From the NCBI GenBank assembly GCA_937893155.1, contig CALBGU010000262.1, forward strand, positions 1-10,897: 10,897 nt of DNA, given 5' to 3'. The first letter of the stretch is position 1. Each line of letters opens with the position of its first letter. The notes under the pieces are model-generated. The model saw only the letters and a program-made list of their open reading frames with translations. It was not told the origin of the DNA and did not search any database. The translations under genes and the position numbers were made by a program. Below, piece by piece: positions 5,601 to 10,897 of this stretch. This DNA comes from an uncultured Treponema sp. Its GTDB lineage: Bacteria > Spirochaetota > Spirochaetia > Treponematales > Treponemataceae.

Positions 5601-8127
5601 CGGCGAAAATGCGGCGGTGTCGTTTGCGTCAAGCGAAGGCGGTCGCGCACTCGTTACGATTGAGAAAAACGGCGAAATCTTAAAGCAAGAATGGCTTGAA
5701 ACAAAAAAAGACACGACGGTATATAAATTGCCGCTCACCGCACAAATGTCGCCGAATGTCTATGTGCATATCACGCTTTTGCAGCCGCATCAGCAGACGG
5801 CGAACAGCTTGCCGATTCGTCTTTTCGGAGTCGTGCCTGTCTTGGTCGATAATCCTGCAACAAAGCTAGAGCCTGTTATCACGACAAGCGATATATATGA
5901 GCCAAACACAGACGTTACAGTAAGTATCAGCGAAAAGAGCGGCAAGGCGATGACATACACGGTGGCTGTCGTGGACGAAGGGCTTTTAGGCTTAACGAAC
6001 TATCACGCGCCAGAGCTCAGAAGTGAGTTCTATAAAAAAGAAGCCTCACAGATAAAGAGTTATGATTTATATAAATATGTAATGAATGCCTATTCAGGAA
6101 AGCTCGAATCGCTGCTGTTAATCGGCGGCGGCGACGGCGGAGAGGACAATCGCGACAGGGATTCTAACCGATTCACGCCGATTGTGAAATTCTTTGGTCC
6201 ATACACGCTCGAAGCAGGGCAAAAACGGGCGATTACCTACAATGTAGGCGAATACATCGGAGCGGTGCGGACGATTGTCGTCGCAGGCGGCAACGGTGCA
6301 TACGGACAGGCGGAAAAAACGAGCGCAGTCAAAGCCGATTTGATGATACAGCCGTCAATTCCGCGCACTCTCGGCACAAAAGAAAACATCGACCTTCCGC
6401 TCACCGTCTTTAACGGCACAGACAAAGAGCAACGCTACACCGTTTCGCTCACATCTACAGGCGCGCTCTCGTTAAGCGAAACAAAGACCGTTACAGTCGG
6501 CGCAAATGCAAATGCAACGATTTCTTTCAAAGTGAAAACCGATAAAGAGGGAAAAGCAGATTTTATCTTTGCGGCACAAGCAGGCGGCAAAAACGCAGAG
6601 AGCAAAACAAGCGTCGATATTTTATCACGCGGACTTGTCGTAACGTATCGAACACCGTTTGAAATCGACAGCGGAAAGACAAAAAAAGTGTCTGTCGCTT
6701 CTCCTTTAGAAAGCGCAAAACTCGATTTAGAGCTTTCGACGTTCCCTGCGATAAATCTCGACGAGCGGCTTTCTTCTCTCATCTCTTACCCGCATGGCTG
6801 CATTGAGCAAATCACATCGGGCGGATTTCCGCAGATATATTTACCGACGTTCTTAAAGCTCACAGATGAGCAAGCGGACACGGTCAAAGCAAACGTGAAA
6901 TCGGTCATTGAACGCTACCCGAATTATCAGACAACTTCGGGCGGAATGGGCTATTGGCAAGGAAACAGCGAGCCTCATGAATGGGGAAGTTGCTATGCAC
7001 TGCATTTCTTAACAGAAGCGCGGAGAAACGGCTATCTTGTTTCAGATAAACTCTATGAACCGCTTGCAAAATACGTTGAAGACAAAGCGTCAAAATGGAC
7101 TCCGAACGATTTAGACTACACTATCCAAGCGTATCGCGTCTTTGATTTGGCACTCGCAGGCAAAGCAAACATCAGCGCAATGAACCGCCTCAAAGAAGCA
7201 ATAAAAGAGATGGATTCTGATGAAACAAAAATGCTGCTTGCTGCCTCTTATGCGCTTTCTGGGCGAAAAAAGGTTGCGCAAGAAAGTGCCGACAGCATAA
7301 AAGTGTCATTCGGCAAAAAGAACAGCCGATTAACAGGCTACACGTTCCATTCAAATTACCGCGAAAAAGCGATTTGGCTTTTCGTCGATACAATGCTTGG
7401 CGGAAGCAGAAACGCGCTTCGGGTCGCAAAGGAAATCGGAGAAACACTCTCTTCAGACACATGGCTAAACACACAGGAAATCTCGTGGAGTTTACTCGCG
7501 CTTATTCCGTATTATCAAGGCACAGCAACTGAAAATGCGCAATATGAGCTCACAGCAAACGGCAAGAGCGAAAAAGATTCGTTCAGCTCTCAAGCGATTA
7601 TAAAGAGCCTTGAAGCAACAGCCTCCAAAACGCAAGAAATAAGCGTGAAAAACACAGGAAAAGCCACGCTGTTCGGCACGCTGAGCGCAACTGGGCGAGC
7701 GGCAGCAGGCGAAGAGAAAGCGAAATCGGAAAATCTTGAATTGAGCATTGCATACACCAAAGACGGAGAGGACGTAAGCGAAAAAGAGCTGAAAATCGGC
7801 GACACGTTCACGATTACTATCGACGTTACAAACACGACAAGAAGCGATTGCCAGAATATCGCTCTCACGTTCCCCATTCCAACGTGCTGGGAAATCAACA
7901 ACGAGCGAATCGGGCTTGACAGCGACGAAGATTCAAATTATGACTATCAAGACATAAAAGACACCGCTGTTTACACCTATTTCTCACTCGACGGAAGACG
8001 AACGAAGACGTTTACATTCTCTGCTACAGTTGCATACTCTGGCTCGTATTACGTCCCAGCCGTAAGCGCAGAAGCGATGTACGACAACAGCTACAGTGCG
8101 CTTATTCCTGGAAAATATGTGGAATAA
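2641..8127 (+). CDS. Bacterial alpha-2-macroglobulin family lipoprotein (thioester type)
   Basis: At 1828 residues this is somewhat longer than E. coli YfhM (about 1650). The N-terminus is a lipoprotein signal: two lysines, a hydrophobic core and the lipobox LVSC with Cys20. Serine at +2 gives no Asp-type inner-membrane retention signal, but sorting rules differ between phyla. A stack of macroglobulin-like beta domains follows. YGERGVWRPGD (617-627) is the RGxxRPG signature of bacterial members, VAVVDEGLLGLTNY (about 1108-1121) marks the A2M core, and GAVRTIVVAGG lies near 1208-1218. The thioester motif C1387-I-E-Q1390 within YPHGCIEQ is intact, and a helical thioester domain follows. The C-terminus closes with the family ending YDNSYSALIPGKYVE. 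Family proteins are thought to trap attacking proteases in the periplasm by thioester cross-linking. The gene overlaps the PBP1C gene by 11 bases. Confidence 0.95.
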   Translation: MKKMWAIVFAVVLAMSLVSCGKKVRVMKNTAEAEAFISEISPTMIPRSAGILVSFTRDISGSAEKALKIDGAKGTWEQLDARTVRFTPDVPYKSSAEMCVAIDLKKLFDLSENLNYYHQFIAEKADFSLDLDGFEIIDGDDEFTLSGTLRTDIPETLETAKKLLSANYNEKLLITWDEIEKTNSRFFTISGIKQGSSDRTLRLLLDGKAIGADKTMRKKYTIAKKEAFEVIDVNRKNDNTILVSFSSRLQENQDLDDVVIAHAANGFNAKIDANINKNILTFYTDGSWQNVAVLKVQDTLLNESNEYLASMVDIISGIEWEKPEIRFMNDGVIIPTSRDTYLTVGTKNVNALLIQAYAIYNHTMSQFLQVNELDGAKELYRVGEPVWEKKVALDWKDDYANQFVPRSLDLSELVKKYPQGMFQIRVTFRKEDIKYVCRDNHRDFSHLPFPENTIGEEEGDGESSWWDYYNDMDYEDRRTFWYYDDDPCHPAYYMPRYNSNCLIKRNVLVSDLGIMAKSETVQGEEVLHITVADLKSTRAVANADVEVLSFVGSKIASGKTDKDGFFTAKTNGKAYLVTAKLNNQASYLRLSAANTLSVDHFEIGGERAKDGVKGAIYGERGVWRPGDKMYLTFVLQDEKKTLPENIPVLFELIDPLGRSTMQKTLTSGVNGFYAIEAKTESDSTTGLWQAKIKVGGNEWTKSLRVESVVPNRLSISLSADSKILDTGRNYFTLKGAWLHGAPTPHYKADVSISFSPSRTAFDGYSEYTFTNPMNSYSSSRETIWEGELDENSTAEFSERLENEDDAPGMMKANMISRIFEPSGAFSTQSTQFDFSPYSRYVGLKLPKGDAARGMLLTDTDHTCDVALLTQDGEKCERGELRYSIYKLEWKWWWEKDALTNSSFVSSESSALIDSGEFSVKDGKGSFTLRVNYPDWGRYLVVVEDPNGHSAGKIVYIDWPGWAGRAQEGGSGSAQSVTLICDKKQYSVGENAAVSFASSEGGRALVTIEKNGEILKQEWLETKKDTTVYKLPLTAQMSPNVYVHITLLQPHQQTANSLPIRLFGVVPVLVDNPATKLEPVITTSDIYEPNTDVTVSISEKSGKAMTYTVAVVDEGLLGLTNYHAPELRSEFYKKEASQIKSYDLYKYVMNAYSGKLESLLLIGGGDGGEDNRDRDSNRFTPIVKFFGPYTLEAGQKRAITYNVGEYIGAVRTIVVAGGNGAYGQAEKTSAVKADLMIQPSIPRTLGTKENIDLPLTVFNGTDKEQRYTVSLTSTGALSLSETKTVTVGANANATISFKVKTDKEGKADFIFAAQAGGKNAESKTSVDILSRGLVVTYRTPFEIDSGKTKKVSVASPLESAKLDLELSTFPAINLDERLSSLISYPHGCIEQITSGGFPQIYLPTFLKLTDEQADTVKANVKSVIERYPNYQTTSGGMGYWQGNSEPHEWGSCYALHFLTEARRNGYLVSDKLYEPLAKYVEDKASKWTPNDLDYTIQAYRVFDLALAGKANISAMNRLKEAIKEMDSDETKMLLAASYALSGRKKVAQESADSIKVSFGKKNSRLTGYTFHSNYREKAIWLFVDTMLGGSRNALRVAKEIGETLSSDTWLNTQEISWSLLALIPYYQGTATENAQYELTANGKSEKDSFSSQAIIKSLEATASKTQEISVKNTGKATLFGTLSATGRAAAGEEKAKSENLELSIAYTKDGEDVSEKELKIGDTFTITIDVTNTTRSDCQNIALTFPIPTCWEINNERIGLDSDEDSNYDYQDIKDTAVYTYFSLDGRRTKTFTFSATVAYSGSYYVPAVSAEAMYDNSYSALIPGKYVE

Positions 8128-10387
8128 TCTTTCCTCACGCCTAAAAATCATCGCGGTACTGCTATTGCCCTATGCGCTATTTGCATTGGCAATAGTGTTG
8201 CCGTCGCATTTTGTCGATAAAGCCGAGCCGATTTCTTTCGCGCTTTACGACAAAAACGGCGTTTTAATCGGCGCAAGCGTTGCCTCAGACGGTCAATGGC
8301 GATTTGAAAAAGGCGACGTGCCTGCCGACTTTGAAAAAGCAATCATACTTTTTGAAGATAAGCGGTTTTATGCACATCACGGCATAGATTTCTTGTCGCT
8401 GTTCCGAGCCGCCGCGTCCGACCTCAAAGCAAGAAAAATCGTGTCGGGCGGTTCTACCATCACCATGCAACTCGCACGCCTTTTGCACAAAAACCCCAAG
8501 CGCACCTTTTTCCAAAAAGGCAGAGAAGCCCTCGAAGCCGTTGCCCTCGAAGTTTTGTACACCAAAAAAGAGATTTTATCGATGTATTCCTCTCTCGCTC
8601 CGTTCGGCGGGAACGTCGTGGGCTTAGAAGCGGCGTCTTGGAGGTATTTTGAGCGCGAACCGTTCAGTTTGAGCATTGCTGAATACGCCACTCTCGCCGT
8701 TTTGCCCAATCAGCCATCGCTTGTGCGCCTTGACAAAAACAGCGAAAAACTCAAAACAAAGCGCAATGCCCTTTTGAAAAAGCTCTTTGAAGCGCATTAC
8801 ATCGACAGGGAACAATATGAGCTTTCGCTTGCCGAGCCGCTGCCCCAAAAGCCGCACAATTTGCCGCAATACGCACCGCACTATCTTGAAGCGATGAAAT
8901 CTTCTTCAAACAATGCTCAGAAAAACAAAGTCTATACCTCTCTTGATTTGAATATGCAAAAAAACGCCGCGCGCATTCTCGAAAAGTGGTCGGCTCAATT
9001 TGCCAAAAAAGGCATAAACAACGCCGCTGTTTTAATCATTGACACCCCAACGCTTTCACCCCTCGCCTACTGCGCAAACACCGACTATGGCGGAGATGAG
9101 CGCAACAAAGACACCTACGCCGTGGATATGATACAAGCGCGGAGAAGTTCGGGGAGTTTGCTCAAGCCGTTTTTGTACAACGCAATGCTAGAAGCAGGGC
9201 AGATTTTGCCTACACAAATCGTCATCGACATTCCCACCCGAATCGGCTCGTACAAGCCCGAAAACAATGTTTTAGGCTATCGCGGCGCACTCAAAGCAGA
9301 CGAAGCCCTCACCCGCTCGCTCAATATTCCCGCAATCCGTTCACTGCGCACGTTTGGCGTTGCCCGTTTTCTTGATTATATGAGAGCGTTCGGCATTACC
9401 ACGCTCGACAGAACGCCTGCGGAATACGGTCTGCCGCTCATTTTGGGCGGAGGCGAAGTTACGATGTGGGAAATCGTGCGCGCATATGCACGTTTGGCGA
9501 ATTCTCACACGGCGAGTTCATACATCACGCTGTCGGCATTGGCGGAGGGAATTCGCCCCGAGGGAGAAGAGCTGTGGAAATCGTATAAAGGCGCAAAGAA
9601 AATCGCGTGGAAAACAGGCACATCGAACGGCTACCGCGATGCGTGGGCTATCGGAGTAACGGCAGAATACACCGTCGGCGTGTGGATTGGCAATGCGCAA
9701 GGCGGCGGCAACAGGGAATTAAAGAGCATCACAACCGCCGCTCCCGTGTTGTTCGACATATACGCCACGCTCGGACAAACGCACTTTTTACCCAAGCCCA
9801 CCGCCGACCTTGAAGCCGTTACGATTTGCGCCGATTCAGGCTATCTGGCAGGCACGAACTGCACTCACACCGCCGTCATCGAAAAGCCCGCATCCGCCCC
9901 TCTCGGCTCGCCCTGTCCCTACTGCACGCTTATCACGCTCACACCCGACAAAAAATACCGCGCCACTATCGACGATATGACGGGCGAATATCAAGGACAA
10001 TTCCCGATAACAGAAAAATGGTTCGTCCTGCCGCCTGCGCTCGAATATTATTACGCCAAAACAGCCGCGTTTTACAAAAAGCTGCCGCCCTATCCGCCGA
10101 ATCACCCCGCAACCGCCGACACCGATTCTCTTGCAATCACGTTTCCGCACCACCGCGCCGAAATCATTATCCCGACCGAAATCGACGGCAAAAAAGGCGC
10201 AACGATTTTGCAAGCCGTAACGAGAGACAAATCCGCTTCATTGTTTTGGGACATCGACGGAGATTTCATCGGCGTAACGCGCGACATACACGAGTTCGCC
10301 GTAACGCTAAGCGCAGGCAGCCACACGCTCACCGTTACCGACTCGAACGGCAATCTAAAAACCGTAACTTTCACCGTCCGCGATTAG
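8117..10387 (+). CDS. pbpC: Penicillin-binding protein 1C, bifunctional transglycosylase/transpeptidase
   Basis: The 756-residue product matches the length and order of PBP1C (E. coli 770). One membrane segment spans residues about 10-30, so the rest is periplasmic. The GT51 glycosyltransferase domain has E80-DKRFYAHHG (first catalytic Glu), GGSTITMQLARLL, and REALE with the likely second Glu at 140. The transpeptidase domain has S347-LLK (active Ser and Lys350), S401-L-N and K499-TGTS. A four-cysteine segment follows (C571, C582, C600, C603). The last 90 or so residues resemble the PBP1C C-terminal domain (BiPBP_C). It would polymerise lipid II and cross-link glycan strands. The chosen ATG lies inside the end of the A2M gene; the GTG at 8096 would add seven residues and has no better ribosome site. 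The overlap with the upstream stop suggests translational coupling. Confidence 0.95.
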   Translation: MWNNLSSRLKIIAVLLLPYALFALAIVLPSHFVDKAEPISFALYDKNGVLIGASVASDGQWRFEKGDVPADFEKAIILFEDKRFYAHHGIDFLSLFRAAASDLKARKIVSGGSTITMQLARLLHKNPKRTFFQKGREALEAVALEVLYTKKEILSMYSSLAPFGGNVVGLEAASWRYFEREPFSLSIAEYATLAVLPNQPSLVRLDKNSEKLKTKRNALLKKLFEAHYIDREQYELSLAEPLPQKPHNLPQYAPHYLEAMKSSSNNAQKNKVYTSLDLNMQKNAARILEKWSAQFAKKGINNAAVLIIDTPTLSPLAYCANTDYGGDERNKDTYAVDMIQARRSSGSLLKPFLYNAMLEAGQILPTQIVIDIPTRIGSYKPENNVLGYRGALKADEALTRSLNIPAIRSLRTFGVARFLDYMRAFGITTLDRTPAEYGLPLILGGGEVTMWEIVRAYARLANSHTASSYITLSALAEGIRPEGEELWKSYKGAKKIAWKTGTSNGYRDAWAIGVTAEYTVGVWIGNAQGGGNRELKSITTAAPVLFDIYATLGQTHFLPKPTADLEAVTICADSGYLAGTNCTHTAVIEKPASAPLGSPCPYCTLITLTPDKKYRATIDDMTGEYQGQFPITEKWFVLPPALEYYYAKTAAFYKKLPPYPPNHPATADTDSLAITFPHHRAEIIIPTEIDGKKGATILQAVTRDKSASLFWDIDGDFIGVTRDIHEFAVTLSAGSHTLTVTDSNGNLKTVTFTVRD

Positions 10388-10457
10388 CGTTTTTTATGTA
10401 TGGTATAACTAAGGAAATGATAGTGCAGCTTCATATACGCCAGACATATTCACTCCA

Positions 10458-10486
10458 TAAAAAATGCCCGCGATAAAAGCGAGCAT
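10458..10486 (-). terminator. Rho-independent terminator, minus strand
   Basis: Read on the minus strand, ATGCTCGC (10486-10479) pairs with GCGGGCAT (10471-10464) with one G-U pair, loop TTTTATC, followed at once by a run of six T. On the plus strand the same hairpin is followed only at a distance by a T-run, so it may weakly stop pbpC transcripts as well. No minus-strand coding gene ends here, which points to a small RNA. Confidence 0.75.
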
Positions 10487-10605
10487 TATAGCATTTTTAT
10501 TACTGGTTTGTGGCAGAATGCAAAACCCCTCTAAAGCTCCCCAAAGAACTGCATACCAGCACAGAACTTTGGATTTTCGCCAAACAGATACACTTGTTAC
10601 CTGTT
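10458..10605 (-). ncRNA. Candidate small RNA, about 148 nt
   Basis: A consensus-like promoter (TTGACA, 16 bases, TAAAAT) and an intrinsic terminator bracket this stretch on the minus strand. No open reading frame of note lies between; the longest with an ATG near the centre is seven codons without a ribosome site. The RNA can form a symmetrical hairpin at 10572-10541: CCAAAG/CUUUGG, a UU/UU internal loop, CUGUG/UGCAG and the loop CUGGUA. Outside it, AAAAUCC (reaching into the stem) can pair with GGGGUUUU in an alternative rod-like fold, and CUGUUUG with CAAACCAG. The long-rod shape recalls 6S RNA in general form, but I do not recognise a conserved family sequence. Boundaries are predicted only. 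Confidence 0.45.
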
Positions 10606-10611
10606 ACTATC

Positions 10612-10639
10612 ATTTTATCACAGCTATTTTTTTTGTCAA
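10612..10639 (-). promoter_or_regulatory. Consensus-like promoter for the candidate small RNA
   Basis: On the minus strand TTGACA (10639-10634) is followed after 16 bases by TAAAAT (10617-10612). The -35 is a perfect match and the spacer begins with an A-run. The predicted start is near 10605, transcribing toward pbpC. Confidence 0.6.
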
Positions 10640-10721
10640 CTCATTTTCGTCTGTTTTCACCCCTCGTTCCGCAATGTACTTTTCTTTCACATTCTCCCTG
10701 CTTTTATATTTTTCTCTATTA

Positions 10722-10730
10722 TGCTATAAG
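10722..10730 (+). promoter_or_regulatory. Extended -10 promoter for the 10766 gene
   Basis: TGCTATAAG is an extended -10 element (TGn followed by TATAAG). The -35 region is poor, as is common for extended -10 promoters. Transcription would start near 10737, leaving a short leader that contains the AAGGAGG site. Confidence 0.5.
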
Positions 10731-10750
10731 TATACGCAACAAAGCTATCA

Positions 10751-10757
10751 AAGGAGG
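10751..10757 (+). promoter_or_regulatory. Full-consensus Shine-Dalgarno site
   Basis: AAGGAGG lies 8 bases before the ATG at 10766. It is the strongest ribosome site in the window and fixes the start of the last gene. Confidence 0.85.
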
Positions 10758-10765
10758 TTGATTAT

Positions 10766-10897
10766 ATGTGCAATTTAAGCTACGGAATCTTAAAGCAGGG
10801 CTATGATAGCGGTGTATCCTTAGGTCTCTCGCAGGGAATGACAGTTGCATTGAAAAATCTAATGAAAAATACGAACTTCACGCTTGATAAATCAATG
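10766..10897 (+). CDS. Small MCNLS-type protein, 5' part only (Rpn/PD-(D/E)XK transposase-tail-like)
   Basis: Forty-four codons are present and the frame is still open at the window edge. The product begins MCNLSYGILKQG and has glycines at every fourth residue (12, 16, 20, 24), followed by LKNLMKNTNFTLDKSM. From general knowledge this resembles the tails of Rpn-family nucleases and PD-(D/E)XK family transposases, which carry repeated KGIEKG-like segments and an LMKNTGWSLEKAM-like end. Short stand-alone proteins of this type starting with MCNLS are common in anaerobic gut bacteria. No catalytic residues are visible in the part seen. The function is unknown; it may be the remnant or the accessory piece of a mobile nuclease gene. 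It has its own extended -10 promoter and a perfect ribosome site. Confidence 0.75.
   Translation, partial: MCNLSYGILKQGYDSGVSLGLSQGMTVALKNLMKNTNFTLDKSM

Larger units (their letters stand above)
10388..10765. other. AT-rich intergenic region between pbpC and the MCNLS-type gene
   Basis: The 378 bases hold no convincing coding gene. They contain the candidate minus-strand small RNA with its promoter and terminator, and the plus-strand promoter for the 10766 gene. Open frames across it on the plus strand lack ribosome sites and have the composition of translated non-coding DNA. Base composition is clearly richer in A and T than the flanking pbpC. Confidence 0.7.

Noticed and set aside
8096..8116. 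GTG start for pbpC at 8096
   Set aside because: The ATG at 8117 fits a standard short cytoplasmic tail before the membrane segment, and no better ribosome site supports the GTG.
10485..10493. Minus-strand extended -10 (TGCTATAAT)
   Set aside because: The match is perfect, but it overlaps the terminator stem, has no -35, and any transcript would begin within the hairpin and run antisense into pbpC.
10464..10778. Plus-strand open frame of about 104 codons starting at 10464
   Set aside because: It begins inside the terminator hairpin, lacks a ribosome site, crosses both predicted promoters and overlaps the well-supported start at 10766.

Overview
The window comes from a Gram-negative (diderm) bacterium. 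It encodes a predicted lipoprotein of the bacterial alpha-2-macroglobulin (A2M) family, a class A penicillin-binding protein of the PBP1C type, and an exported ABC-transporter binding protein. Shine-Dalgarno sites are strong (AGGAG, AAGGAGG) and the promoters look sigma70-like. The GC content is moderate in genes and the intergenic DNA is AT-rich. A Spirochaetota or Fibrobacterota gut-type organism is possible, but the sequence does not settle the lineage.

Layout, left to right. (1) 38-1042, minus strand: a NitT/TauT-type (NMT1/THI5-like) substrate-binding protein with a signal peptide and an odd C-terminus. (2) 1043-1728: a long non-coding stretch. It holds a perfect 20-bp palindrome, a degenerate tandem array of about eight 41-bp units with a TTTAT-N6-ATAAA core, a nested double-hairpin REP-like element, and a plausible promoter. 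(3) 1729-2415, plus strand: a helix-rich cytosolic protein of unknown function that ends in a strong rho-independent terminator. (4) A near-consensus promoter at 2522-2549 drives a two-gene operon of the A2M lipoprotein (2641-8127) and PBP1C (8117-10387). The two genes overlap by 11 bases. (5) 10388-10765: AT-rich intergenic DNA. On the minus strand it carries a consensus promoter, about 125 bases and a terminator, together a candidate small RNA. (6) From 10766, plus strand: the start of a small MCNLS-type protein that runs off the window.

The A2M-PBP1C pair is a known partnership in diderm bacteria. PBP1C is thought to repair or build peptidoglycan, and the membrane-anchored A2M, through a thioester (C-I-E-Q here), is thought to trap proteases that enter the periplasm. 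Both proteins keep their key motifs. The less expected material is intergenic: the 41-bp array and the candidate small RNA.
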